Positions 53,877 to 63,816 are shown, counted from the first letter of the stretch. The stretch is 64,000 nt of DNA from Faecalibacter sp. LW9 (GCF_034661295.1 NZ_CP141062.1:2666001-2730000); one strand, 5' to 3'. The notes: a model not told the origin generated them from the sequence alone. Numbers and translations are program-made.

Positions 53877-55643
53877 TTAACGATAAATTTCTTGAATCAA
53901 ATGTTCATATTTTTGAGTAATCACTTTACGCTTAAGCTTTAGTGTTGGTGTTAACTCGCCCCCTTCAATCGTGAATTCATTAGGAACGATTTTAAATTTC
54001 TTAATAGTTTCCCAATTCCCAAAATTTTTATTGAATCGATTAATTTCATCCCCTATTTTCTTTACCACCTCATCAGCCAGAAAAAATTCTTCTTTGGAAA
54101 GATTTAAAAGAGATGGTGCTTGATCTTTGGCCCAATCTTTTAAATTTTGATAAGATGGTACCACTAACGCTGCAGGAAATTTTTGGTTTTCCCCTACTAC
54201 CATGAACTGCTCAATATAATCAGATTCGACCATTTTGGATTCAATCTGCGTAGGAACTATATATTTTCCTCCAGATGTTTTAAACATTTCCTTTTTACGA
54301 TCAACGATTTTAAGGAATTTGCCATCGATAATTTGACCTATATCACCCGTATACAACCATCCATCTTTTATGACTTCTGCTGTTGCTTCCGGATTTTTAT
54401 AATACCCTTTCATGACATTGTCACCTTTCACCATGATTTCACCATCTGGAGCCAATTTGAATTTCACTCCTGGGATTGCTGGTCCGACAGATCCAATTAA
54501 AACACCATCTTGATAGGAATTCACAGAGATTAAGGGAGAAGCTTCTGTTAATCCATACCCCTCATATACATTAACTTTTGCTGCAAAATACAGACGCATT
54601 AAGCGTTGATTAAGTGCAGCACTTCCTGAACAAACGGCACCTAAACGACCTCCTAGTCCTTGTTTCCATTTGGATAACACCAAACGATGCGCAAAAAAAT
54701 ACTTAATGTTATAAATTAACGATCGTTGTGATGGGTTTGGATCATATTGCTCCCCAATTTGCACAGCCCAAAAAAACAACTGGCGTTTAAAACCTGTTAA
54801 TTCATTTCCTTTGGCCATGATTTTTTCATATACCTTTTCTAACAATCGGGGAACAGCTGAAATCATATCGGGTTCAACTTCTTTGATATCCTCCCCTATC
54901 GTATCCATGGATTGTGCATAATACACTTGCATCCCTTTGTACATATACAAATATTGAATCATCCGTTCATAGGCATGACACGCAGGTAAAAACGTTAAAG
55001 ATTTGTCATACGCTTTTGTGGGTGTTGGTCGATCGGCAGCAATTGAATTGCTTAGAATATTTTTATGGGTTAGCATTACCCCTTTCGGGTTCCCTGTTGT
55101 TCCGGATGTATATATTAATGTCACCAAGTCGTCTTCATGCACCCCATTTTTTAAGGTATCAACTTCTTTTTGTTCAACATTTTTCCCCGCTTCTTTTAAA
55201 ATAGAAATATTGGATAAACCTACTTTTTCATCAATCATAAATAAATGATTGAGCGTGGGTAAGTCTTTTTTTAAGTATTCGATGCGGTGATATAAATTTT
55301 CATTACTTACAATACATAATTTAATCTCCGCATTGGAAAAAATATATTGATAATCGGCATCTGAAATGTTTGGATAAATGGCAACAACTACACCACCAAC
55401 TTGCTGTATAGCAAAATCGATAACATTCCATTCTAACCGATTTTCTGAAATAAGTCCAACTTTATCACCCGGTTGTACACCGTACGCAATTAATCCTTTA
55501 GAAACTTCATTTACTAAATCAATAAATTCTTGTGAAGTTACAGCAACCCATTTCCCATTTACCTTTTTGTTCAGCATATTCAGATTGGGAAATAGTTCTA
55601 ATTGACGATAGGGTAAATCAAACAATCGTTTTGGTTGATGCAT
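53877..55643 (-). CDS. Long-chain acyl-CoA ligase (FadD-type), paralogue B1
   Basis: 588 residues from ATG 55643 (MHQPKRLFDLPYRQLELFPN); the frame extends to 55706 but the extra residues are not family-like. Motifs LIYTSGTTGNPKGVMLTHKN, EGYGLTEASPLISVNSY, DRKKEMFKTSGGKYIVP. It pairs with B2: both have FDLP at the start and FKTSGGKYIVP, while the A pair has FKISGGKYVVP. Same likely reaction. Confidence 0.92.
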   Translation of the reverse strand: MHQPKRLFDLPYRQLELFPNLNMLNKKVNGKWVAVTSQEFIDLVNEVSKGLIAYGVQPGDKVGLISENRLEWNVIDFAIQQVGGVVVAIYPNISDADYQYIFSNAEIKLCIVSNENLYHRIEYLKKDLPTLNHLFMIDEKVGLSNISILKEAGKNVEQKEVDTLKNGVHEDDLVTLIYTSGTTGNPKGVMLTHKNILSNSIAADRPTPTKAYDKSLTFLPACHAYERMIQYLYMYKGMQVYYAQSMDTIGEDIKEVEPDMISAVPRLLEKVYEKIMAKGNELTGFKRQLFFWAVQIGEQYDPNPSQRSLIYNIKYFFAHRLVLSKWKQGLGGRLGAVCSGSAALNQRLMRLYFAAKVNVYEGYGLTEASPLISVNSYQDGVLIGSVGPAIPGVKFKLAPDGEIMVKGDNVMKGYYKNPEATAEVIKDGWLYTGDIGQIIDGKFLKIVDRKKEMFKTSGGKYIVPTQIESKMVESDYIEQFMVVGENQKFPAALVVPSYQNLKDWAKDQAPSLLNLSKEEFFLADEVVKKIGDEINRFNKNFGNWETIKKFKIVPNEFTIEGGELTPTLKLKRKVITQKYEHLIQEIYR

Positions 55644-55862
55644 AGTATTCTCTTTATGGTTTTGATAAAAACAAATATCTACTAAAATTTTAAATTTCCT
55701 ATGCAAGAATAATAAATTTTTAAAATTTTAATAGATTTTATTCTAAATGCATAAAAATAAAGGGAGTTATGTTCAATATATGAATAAAACAATAAATAAT
55801 ATACATAACATTTTATTTATATCAGTCATTAAAAAAAGCCTCATTAAAGAAGCTTTTAGATT

Positions 55863-57629
55863 TTATATTTGATACATTTGATTAATTTCAGATTGATATT
55901 TTTGTTGAATAATCTTTCGTTTCGGTTTGAGTGTAGGAGTTAATTCACCCGTTTCAATTGTAAATTCATCTGGTAGCAGTACAAATTTTTTCACTTTCTC
56001 CCAATTGCCAAAATATTGATTGGAATGATCAAGTTCTGACTGAATTTTTTCAATAATAGTTGGATGTTGAAGGAATTCATTTTTATCTAGCGTTGAAATT
56101 TCTATACTAGAGTTCATTGCCCAATCCAATAAATTCGTATAATTTGGGACAATTAATGCCGCTGGAAATTTTTTTCCTTCTCCCACTACTAGTGCTTGTT
56201 CAATGTATTGGGATTCGACCATTTTCTTTTCCAATTGTTGAGGTACAATATATTTTCCTCCTGATGTCTTGAACATTTCTTTTTTACGATCTATTATTTT
56301 AAGGAATTGCCCCTCAAAAACGCCGATATCTCCTGTATGTAACCAACCATCAATCAAGACTTCTTTCGTTGCGGTAGGATTTTTATAATATCCTTGCATG
56401 ACATTATCCCCTTTGACTAAAATTTCACCATCGGAAGCCAATTTTACATCGATATGAACTAATGGTATACCCACAGTTCCTATTTTAAGTCCTCGTTTAA
56501 TGCAATTAACTGAAACACATGGTCCTGCTTCGGTCAATCCATATCCTTCCCAAATAGGAATTCCTGCAGCCAAATAAATTCGCAATAATCGTTCTTGCAA
56601 AGTGGCACTTCCAGATGCTATACCCTTGATTTCGCCTCCTAAAGCCGCTCTCCATTTCGAAAATATTAATTTTTGGGCTAATTTTAATTGTATTTTATAA
56701 GCAATTGAATATTGACCATCCGCTCCATCATATTGTTCACCAAGACCAATTGCCCAGAAAAAAAGTTTTCGTTTGAATCCCGTTAATTGTTCACCGGTTG
56801 CCATAATTTTATCAAAAACTTTTTCTAACACTCGAGGAACTGCTGAAAAGATGTGTGGTTTAACTTCTTTCATATTATCCCCTATCTTATCCATGGATTC
56901 GGCATAATATACCGTAAGTCCCATAAAAATATAAACGTATTGAAAACAACGTTCATAGGCATGACATGCAGGCAGGAACGTTAATGCTCGATCATACGCT
57001 TGAACAGGAAATGAATATTCAGAACTGTAAACATCGGAAAGTAAATTTTTATGTGATAACATCACTCCTTTAGGTTGACCTGTGGTTCCAGACGTATAGA
57101 TTAACGTGGCCAAATCATCGGTTGATACCTCATCCATCAATTGATTTATTGTATCATCCGCAATTGTAATTCCTTCACCAATCATTTCAAACCAATGGGG
57201 AATATTTGGATAGGAATCAAAGGTATAAACGCGTTCTACAGTAGGAATTTGATCTTTAATCCCTAATAACCGTTGATACAACGAATCGTTACTAACGAAA
57301 CATAATTTGATTTCGGCATCATTAAAAATAAATTTATAATCATCATCCGAAATATTGGGATAAACAGCCACAACGACTGCTCCTATTTGTTGAATCGCAA
57401 AATCAAGTAAATTCCATTCCAAACGATTTTCACTAATCATTGCGACTTTATCGTTTGGACGAACTCCTATGGCATATAAACCTTTTGAAATATTATTGAC
57501 GCGATTAATAAAATCCTGAGTCGTAATCCCTTTCCATTGCCCTTCTTTTTTGGAAGAAAAAATTTCAATTGGTCGATAGGTCTCTAATTGATAACGGGGC
57601 AAATCAAATACGCGGGTTGGTCTATTCAT
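55863..57629 (-). CDS. Long-chain acyl-CoA ligase (FadD-type), paralogue B2
   Basis: 588 residues, MNRPTRVFDLPRYQLETYRP at the start. Motifs LIYTSGTTGQPKGVMLSHKN, EGYGLTEAGPCVSVNC (differs from ASPLISVN in the others) and DRKKEMFKTSGGKYIVPQQ. The Gly-Pro-Cys change beside the substrate pocket suggests a different acyl preference, which is inference. It is the most upstream of the four in the transcribed direction. Confidence 0.92.
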   Translation of the reverse strand: MNRPTRVFDLPRYQLETYRPIEIFSSKKEGQWKGITTQDFINRVNNISKGLYAIGVRPNDKVAMISENRLEWNLLDFAIQQIGAVVVAVYPNISDDDYKFIFNDAEIKLCFVSNDSLYQRLLGIKDQIPTVERVYTFDSYPNIPHWFEMIGEGITIADDTINQLMDEVSTDDLATLIYTSGTTGQPKGVMLSHKNLLSDVYSSEYSFPVQAYDRALTFLPACHAYERCFQYVYIFMGLTVYYAESMDKIGDNMKEVKPHIFSAVPRVLEKVFDKIMATGEQLTGFKRKLFFWAIGLGEQYDGADGQYSIAYKIQLKLAQKLIFSKWRAALGGEIKGIASGSATLQERLLRIYLAAGIPIWEGYGLTEAGPCVSVNCIKRGLKIGTVGIPLVHIDVKLASDGEILVKGDNVMQGYYKNPTATKEVLIDGWLHTGDIGVFEGQFLKIIDRKKEMFKTSGGKYIVPQQLEKKMVESQYIEQALVVGEGKKFPAALIVPNYTNLLDWAMNSSIEISTLDKNEFLQHPTIIEKIQSELDHSNQYFGNWEKVKKFVLLPDEFTIETGELTPTLKPKRKIIQQKYQSEINQMYQI

Positions 57630-57778
57630 GTTGTGATTTCAATAAAAATCAAATTTCGTGAATTATTGGAACGTATAAAAGCATTTGTATCGCGATTTAT
57701 CTTGAAGAAAATTGTTTTTAATCAATATGAATAAAACCATCCAAAAACCAATCATTAAAAGGAAAGTTACTAAAGGAT

Positions 57779-58438
57779 TTATTCGTATATATATTCTCCA
57801 TTTTCATTCGTTGTCAAAACTTCTGTCATATAGTGGAAAAATGGCAATAGTAATTGATAGGCTTCGAGTACTTTTTGAGGGAAATCATCTCCCAAAACAT
57901 CGTGATCATCAAACTTTTTGATCAAAAGATACTGCTTCATTCGTAATAACGATATTCGTTCATGATCTTTCGGAAAACCTTTAGGAGCAGTTTTTAGCGT
58001 TTCACCTTTGAGATGACCAAAAGAAGAAGTTAACTTTTGATCATTTAAAATCGTTTCTAATTCATCTGACGCATCAATTGCTTTACGAATGCGTAGTAAA
58101 TCATCCTTTTCGGGACCCCAGAAACCACCTCCAATAAAACAATTCCCAGGTTCAAAATGAATATAAAAACCTCCTCTATGATGCGGTTGTTTACGACCAA
58201 TAAATGCAGAAAAATGTGTTTTATATGGTGTTTTATCCAAAGAAAAACGAACATCACGGTAAATGCGGTATTTTTTTAAAGGATGAAATGCTTCTTGTTC
58301 TGACAAGATAGCATATACCAATTCGAAAATAGCATCAGCTTCTTTTTTAGCCATTTCATAAATGGATTTATTCGCTGAAAACCATTCTCTATTGTTATTT
58401 TGTTTTAGTTGGTGTAAAAATTCGAAAAAATTTGTCAT
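57779..58438 (-). CDS. DUF2461-family protein
   Basis: 219 residues with the usual DUF2461 opening FFEFLHQLKQNNNREWFSAN, then YRIYRDVRFSLDKTPYKTHF and GGFYIHFEPGNCFIGGGFWG. The family is conserved and common in Bacteroidota but has no proven role. It sits 3 nt after the three-module fusion gene, so the two are one operon. Confidence 0.9.
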   Translation of the reverse strand: MTNFFEFLHQLKQNNNREWFSANKSIYEMAKKEADAIFELVYAILSEQEAFHPLKKYRIYRDVRFSLDKTPYKTHFSAFIGRKQPHHRGGFYIHFEPGNCFIGGGFWGPEKDDLLRIRKAIDASDELETILNDQKLTSSFGHLKGETLKTAPKGFPKDHERISLLRMKQYLLIKKFDDHDVLGDDFPQKVLEAYQLLLPFFHYMTEVLTTNENGEYIYE

Positions 58439-58441
58439 GAT

Positions 58442-59836
58442 CTATTTTTTAGATTTTAGAAGACTTTCATACTTACGAATATAGCGCTTTACACTAAATT
58501 TAGTCGACAACTCTGCAATCAAATCATAGGGAATATCCTCAACTTTTTTGAAACGAATACAACTTTTACCCATGTCTAATTTCTTTTTAGAATGAATAGG
58601 AAATGAGGTTACAAACCAATCTAACACGTCTTGGTCCATATAGATTCCCATGTGATAAATGGCGATATGATTTTTCTGAGATGCAATTCCTATGAAAGGT
58701 AAGGGCTGAGATGCATCACAATGATAGCCTTTTGGATATGTCGTGAATGGAACCACAAAACCTAAATGACCATAACTAATCTCTTCGGTAAAACCGATGG
58801 GTAAATTATCTTTAATGGTATCATATAGTTTCTTAAATCCTGCTTTACGTTCTTCTGGAATTTCATTAAAGTATTCTTGGGTATTATTTACAGAAATTTG
58901 CATTACTTTTTTGTATTTATCATTTAATCCTTTTCCTTGTAAAATCATGGGTTTTATTTTTTCTAAACGTGTGACTTTAGTCTTTTCTTGCTTTGCATCG
59001 TCGATGAATTCCATGTAATCTTTGCGTCTCCCCGGTGTTAAAGCAAAAAATGCATGTTTTAAATCTAAATCCATGTCCAAGGCATCTTTTAAAATCCCTT
59101 GTGGTTCTTTAGGAGGAACTTTTACTTCGATAAATTCTTTTCCATCTTTAGCTATCTGAATAGCTTCAGTAATATATTGTTCAATTAATTTAACGTCCAA
59201 ATCCTTTATGGATTGAAATCGCCATTGCCGTAATGCTTTTGTCTTTTCTTCATTAGCCGATATTAAAACTTTTGCTTTATCTTCCAAAAAAACTCCATTG
59301 TAGAACCATAAGGAATAATGGTTCTTGAACCCGTGAAAAGCCAAGACATTCTTACCATTGAACGTATAAACATCTCCACCCCATTTAAAGGCTTTCACTA
59401 AATCTGTATTGGCTACAATTTCCTCTAATTTTTCTGTAATTTCAGCATATTGATCGTGGTATTTTTTCCAATCCTTTACTTTTTTATTTTTAAGGAGTTC
59501 TACTTTATACTGAATTATTTTCTGTAGGGCATCAAAAGGTAACGCTTGATCCAATGGAATTTGAATGGTTCCTTTCGTTGTCTTATAATGTTTTAAATCC
59601 TCTTTAAAACGATTAATCATATCTTCACCTGGATAAATGCCGACATGATTTTTTAACATTGCAAAATGAATCAAATGACCATTCAATTTATATGTTGGCA
59701 TTTTATAATTGATGGTAGGCTGAGCCTCAGGAACTATTTTTTGAATAAAATCTGAAAGCGATTGAAGAATTCTACTTTTCTCTCCTTCAAATGTAGCAAT
59801 ATATTCCTCGATGGTTGAAAACGTATGGTTCATCAA
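58442..59836 (-). CDS. DUF1801 - YdeI/OmdA - DUF1801 three-module fusion
   Basis: 464 residues. Residues 1-115 are one DUF1801 (YdhG-like) module (STIEEYIATFEGEKSRILQ, then NYKMPTYKLNGHLIHFAMLK and HVGIYPG). Residues about 120-315 form a YdeI-type unit: a second DUF1801-like part (VKAFKWGGDVYTFNGKNVLA) with an OmdA-like tail (FFALTPGRRKDYMEFIDDAK). Residues about 325-460 are a third DUF1801-like module (SYGHLGFVVPFTTYPKGYHC, HIAIYHMGIYM). Each module is normally a separate protein. DUF1801 members have a frataxin-like fold and possible iron-chaperone or bacteriocin-protection roles, not proven. The gene lies between a VOC protein and DUF2461. Confidence 0.82.
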   Translation of the reverse strand: MMNHTFSTIEEYIATFEGEKSRILQSLSDFIQKIVPEAQPTINYKMPTYKLNGHLIHFAMLKNHVGIYPGEDMINRFKEDLKHYKTTKGTIQIPLDQALPFDALQKIIQYKVELLKNKKVKDWKKYHDQYAEITEKLEEIVANTDLVKAFKWGGDVYTFNGKNVLAFHGFKNHYSLWFYNGVFLEDKAKVLISANEEKTKALRQWRFQSIKDLDVKLIEQYITEAIQIAKDGKEFIEVKVPPKEPQGILKDALDMDLDLKHAFFALTPGRRKDYMEFIDDAKQEKTKVTRLEKIKPMILQGKGLNDKYKKVMQISVNNTQEYFNEIPEERKAGFKKLYDTIKDNLPIGFTEEISYGHLGFVVPFTTYPKGYHCDASQPLPFIGIASQKNHIAIYHMGIYMDQDVLDWFVTSFPIHSKKKLDMGKSCIRFKKVEDIPYDLIAELSTKFSVKRYIRKYESLLKSKK

Positions 59837-60232
59837 TTAAGCATTAAAATTTCCTAATCCAAAAACAGCTCCAGCAGGATCTTCAACGATCACATAGAAA
59901 TATGAGTCATCCTTTTTACGAGTTTCATGAATTAATTTGCCTCCTAATTCAAGCACTTTATTCAATGAATGTGCTACATTTTCTACCTGAATATACATGA
60001 TCCATTGAGAAGGAATTGCCCGATTTCGCCCTCGTTTATGACAAATTCCGGTCACTCCTTCATCATTACACCCCATACCGTAATCAACATAATCTTCATC
60101 ACCATCTTTCATTGGTACATGTTTCTCGTCCCAACCGACGACTTCTTTATAGAAATTTTTGATTTCTTCAGCATTTTCAACGGTTAAATCAGACCAAAGA
60201 ATTTTACCGAAATGATTTGTTTTTTTTCCCAT
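59837..60232 (-). CDS. VOC-family (glyoxalase/dioxygenase fold) protein
   Basis: 131 residues. Two beta-alpha-beta-beta-beta units are visible: KNHFGKILWSDLTVENAEEI and VENVAHSLNKVLELGGKLIH, with the usual YVIVEDPAGAVFGLG ending. It belongs to the VOC fold without an assigned reaction. The stop abuts the start of the DUF1801 fusion, so they are translationally coupled. Confidence 0.88.
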   Translation of the reverse strand: MGKKTNHFGKILWSDLTVENAEEIKNFYKEVVGWDEKHVPMKDGDEDYVDYGMGCNDEGVTGICHKRGRNRAIPSQWIMYIQVENVAHSLNKVLELGGKLIHETRKKDDSYFYVIVEDPAGAVFGLGNFNA

Positions 60233-60388
60233 TATTTAAGGTTATTTTAAATGTCACAAATTCACAATTGAACTAACCACTAATAATCATATTTTGAAAA
60301 TAAGTTGATTTTGTTTCTTCTAATTTAGAAAAAATAAGGTTCAAAACCATTATGGAAAATCAAATCAACTCCATTTTTAAAATAAAAA

Positions 60389-60410
60389 AATCCAGCATAG
60401 AAGCTGGATT
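60389..60410 (-). terminator. Terminator after the BNR-repeat gene
   Basis: 8-bp arms AATCCAGC/GCTGGATT with a 6-nt loop and a T-run on the minus strand. Confidence 0.75.
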
Positions 60411-60427
60411 AAATTTTATCACTAAAA

Positions 60428-61447
60428 TTAGAAAGTAACTTTTCCAATTTTACCTTTATTCCCTACTAATATAACCGATTTCTTATCTGGAGAGGCGATA
60501 CAAGTATTATAACTGTCCTTGGTTAGATTCTTCCAATTATGCCCTCCATCAGATGAATAATCTACACCTGAATATCCGCAAACCACTACTCGATCTTTGC
60601 TTAATATGGTTACTCCAGACTTGTAGCCTTCTGGATATTTCCATGAATCGATAAATTGAAGTTGATTATTGGTATTGATTTTAAACTTATACAAATTATA
60701 GTTTGAATCATTTGGTTTAGTGTAATCTCCCCCAACCATATATCCAACATTATTGACGGCGTCATACGCCATTCCATTAATACCAGCCGTAGCACTTGCA
60801 CTTTTATCCAATCCATACAATTGTCCACCTTTTGGTGTATAACGATAAACATTAGAAGCTACTCCACCACTTACAATGATAACTTGCTTATCATCCGCAT
60901 AAAGATTACTCCCACTCGATGCAAAAAATGCTTCTTTTGGATTTTTTAGACGTAATCCTTGATTCATTAATGTTTTGGCAACTTCCCATTGGGTTGGATT
61001 GGCAAGAGAAGACGTTAGTACAAAAGGTTTACCTGATTCTATAGGATCACCTAAAGCATAAATTTTCTTCGATTTATGATCCACATATAAAGCATCTAAA
61101 AACACCCCTTTTTGTTTATTTTCATACACCTTGTTCCAGGTTTTACCACCATCTTTTGTTAATAACAAATATGCTGGAGCATCTATACTCATTGCCAAAT
61201 AGTGATCCTTTGATAAAACCTCAATATCCCTAAAATCTCTGTTTTGAACGACTGTAGGATTGATCCATTGAAAAGTTTTACCTCCATCTGTAGTTTTCCC
61301 AATGGTATTTTTTGACCCAGAAACTACAAATGTATTAGCTGACTCAAAAGCTAGGCTCCTATAGCTTACATCATTTTTTTCCTCATTAATTACTTTATAA
61401 GTTTGTGCAAAAGATAAACTTGATAGTAAAATTAAAATTAATCTCAT
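60428..61447 (-). CDS. Exported BNR/YCF48-like beta-propeller protein
   Basis: 339 residues from ATG 61447 (MRLILILLSSLSFAQ, a signal peptide). Repeats of the type SKNTIGKTTDGGKTFQWINP and LLTKDGGKTWNKVYENK, SSDGGHNWKNLTKDS mark a BNR-like propeller similar to photosystem-assembly (YCF48) and sialidase-repeat folds. Role unknown. It is monocistronic and divergent from the lipoprotein gene at 61571. Confidence 0.82.
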   Translation of the reverse strand: MRLILILLSSLSFAQTYKVINEEKNDVSYRSLAFESANTFVVSGSKNTIGKTTDGGKTFQWINPTVVQNRDFRDIEVLSKDHYLAMSIDAPAYLLLTKDGGKTWNKVYENKQKGVFLDALYVDHKSKKIYALGDPIESGKPFVLTSSLANPTQWEVAKTLMNQGLRLKNPKEAFFASSGSNLYADDKQVIIVSGGVASNVYRYTPKGGQLYGLDKSASATAGINGMAYDAVNNVGYMVGGDYTKPNDSNYNLYKFKINTNNQLQFIDSWKYPEGYKSGVTILSKDRVVVCGYSGVDYSSDGGHNWKNLTKDSYNTCIASPDKKSVILVGNKGKIGKVTF

Positions 61448-61570
61448 ATGTGTTGTATTGTAACTCCAATTTATGATATTTTTACTGACGAGAAAAAACA
61501 ATTATGAAATTTTAAACATTTATTCTTTGGTATAGCATTTGAATGAATGGTTAAATAATACGAATCAATT

Positions 61571-62077
61571 ATGAAAAGAATATTATCAATTTTTATGGTA
61601 GCCCTTATGGGGGTATTTATTACGGTAAGTTGTACGGATGATGACGGAGTATCCTATGTGGATAATGATACCATTTCAGATGTATATGATTTGAAAAATG
61701 TATCTTTTGATTATGATCAAGGATATTACCTATTAAGAAATTTCACTCGTCCATTGTATGATTCTGATGTAGTGTTAGTATACCGTCAAACGAATGCAGC
61801 AAACAGCCAACCGGTATGGAAGTTGTTACCCAATACAATTTATTTTAACGATGGAAACGAATTGGATTATACCTTTGATTTTTCTAAAAATGATGTCCAA
61901 ATCTACGTAGATGCAACATTCGATTTAGCGAATTCAGAATACATTAAAAATCAAACATTTCGTGTAGTTGTTGTTCCAGCGAATTACGGTAGAAGTGCAA
62001 CTCCATTAGATTACAATGATTATAATGCTGTAATCAATTACTACAACATTAACGATAAAAATCCTTCTCAATTATAA
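61571..62077 (+). CDS. Hypothetical lipoprotein
   Basis: 168 residues. Signal and lipobox MKRILSIFMVALMG, then FITVSC. The mature part is rich in Asp, Asn and Tyr (SDVYDLKNVSFDYDQGYY, NGLDYTFDFSKN-like stretches). Related small lipoproteins are common in Flavobacteriia but I cannot name a function. Confidence 0.72.
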   Translation: MKRILSIFMVALMGVFITVSCTDDDGVSYVDNDTISDVYDLKNVSFDYDQGYYLLRNFTRPLYDSDVVLVYRQTNAANSQPVWKLLPNTIYFNDGNELDYTFDFSKNDVQIYVDATFDLANSEYIKNQTFRVVVVPANYGRSATPLDYNDYNAVINYYNINDKNPSQL

Positions 62078-62085
62078 AATAAAAA

Positions 62086-62110
62086 AAAACCGGGAATTAC
62101 CCGGTTTTTT
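62086..62110. terminator. Terminator between convergent genes
   Basis: 9-bp arms AAAACCGGG/CCCGGTTTT with a 5-nt loop and A/T runs both sides. Confidence 0.82.
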
Positions 62111-62115
62111 TATGT

Positions 62116-63708
62116 CTATTTAATTCGTTCCGCAATATAATCACTTTCATTACCTACACGATCAACGGCTTTTAATGCGACTGCATTCAAATGGGCTCCA
62201 TTTTTTTGTTTAGGAAGCGCTTTATAATTGGTTTTAGCGTCTAAAAATTGTGTTTCCCAATGATCATTGTATCGGCTATGTAAAATCCATTGTGATACAT
62301 TGGAATCATTTTCTTTCCAATTGACTACTACTTCACTGGGTTGATTGGTTACTAACATTTTTGGTCGATTCAAACGAGCAGTTTTAATCCAATCCATTTT
62401 AGGAACCAATGCTTTCTCTTTGTACGGTCCATTTTTAAGGGAATGAAGCATGAATGGATTTTTTGTTAATCCAGCAATACTCCAATGTATAACTCCAGGA
62501 TGCTGATCTAAAATCTCATTTGAAACTTTCACTTGATTTAAAATTTCAGATGTACGATCAGTAGCTTTCACTTCTACAGTATTTAAACCAGGCCACAAAT
62601 GACGATTATGAGTATTTTCAGATTTCCACCATTCCAATAATTTAGGAAAGGGTTGTCCTTTAGAAGCAATAGGCCAATACAATTGAGGAGAAAAATAGTC
62701 CACCCATCCTTTATTCAACCATAATTTTGCATCAGCATATAATTCATCATACTGTGAAGACCCCGTAATACCTGCAGGATAACCTGGTTTCCATATTCCA
62801 AATGGACTGATACCAAATTTCACAAAAGGTTTTTCAGCCTTAATTTCGCGATAAATACGTTCAATAATCGTATTTACATTTTCTCTTCTCCAATCTGCAC
62901 GAGACAATTTCCCGCCATTATTTTGATATTTTGCCCATGTCGTATGATCAGGAAAATCAGCACCTCCATTATAAGAAGCATAAGGATAGAAATAATCATC
63001 GAAATGTACACCATCAATATCGTAACGTTTTACAATATCTTTCACCACATTTGATACATGATTTTGTGTGCGTGTATCTGCGGGATCAAACCAATACATT
63101 CCATTTTTTAATCGAACCACATGATCTGCAGCTTTTTTTACCATAGACTCACTGTTTACAGCTCCTCCACTTGAGTGATGAGCACGGTATGGATTTAACC
63201 AAACATGCAATTCTAAACCACGTTTATGAGCTTCTTCAACCCAAAATTCTAATGGGTCATAATAAGGATATGGACTTTTTCCTGTCTCACCCGTTAAAAA
63301 ATAAGACCAAGGTTCATAATTACTCTTGTATAAAGCATCACCTGAAGGACGCACTTGAAAAATAACAGCATTGAAATTATTTGCCTCTAATACATCCAAT
63401 AATTTGATTGCTTCTTCTTTTTGTTGTTCTGTCGTTAAATTACGTTTTGATGGTCAATTGATGTTGGCTACAGTCGCTACCCATGCAGCACGAAACTCTC
63501 GATTAATCTCAGGTAAAGTCACTTTAAAAGCCTCCTCTACGGGTTGAGTTGACGCCTTTTGTGGAGTAACTGGAGCTGTTGGTTTCGTTACAGGTTTTTC
63601 TACTTTTTTGTACACTACTTTCTTTGAAGAAGTATTCGTAGAACATGCAGTGAACGAAAGGGATATCAATCCCATTGTTAAAAATAGATGTCTATAATTG
63701 AATTTCAT
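62116..63708 (-). pseudogene. GHL10/DUF4015-type glycosidase lipoprotein, broken by TGG to TGA
   Basis: The two open frames at 63454-63708 and 62116-63399 are in the same frame. The first is a lipoprotein start (lipobox TAC, then a Lys/Pro/Thr-rich spacer) ending REFRAAWVATVANIN, then TGA where the family has Trp (the normal reading continues PSKRNLTTEQQ). The second part carries the glycosidase barrel: NAVIFQVRPSGDALYKSNYE, GVHFDDYFYPYA, FGISPFGIWKPG and WLNKGWVDYFSPQLYWP. By homology the family hydrolyses a surface or peptidoglycan-type glycan. One nonsense codon inactivates the chain, or it is a sequence error. Confidence 0.85.
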
Positions 63709-63792
63709 ATTGATTTTTCAGTTGTAAAGTGCTAAAATAATAAAATCTAGTTTATGGCTAGCAAATATTAACATGGGATTATGATCATTAAA

Positions 63793-63815
63793 AAAAGGTG
63801 GAGTAACCACCTTTT
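63793..63815 (-). terminator. Terminator of the uracil permease gene
   Basis: 9-bp arms AAAAGGTGG/CCACCTTTT with a 5-nt loop, T-run on the minus strand, 2 nt past the stop. Confidence 0.8.
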
Positions 63816-63816
63816 A

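Noticed and set aside
53877-55706. Extended N-terminus of ligase B1
   Set aside because: The 21 extra residues are not family-like; ATG 55643 matches the other three starts.
12753-63708. In-frame TGA codons as evidence for a changed genetic code or selenocysteine
   Set aside because: They replace different residues (Gly, Trp and others), and TGA is a normal stop in DinB and in the uracil permease; no selenoprotein family or SECIS-like hairpin was seen.
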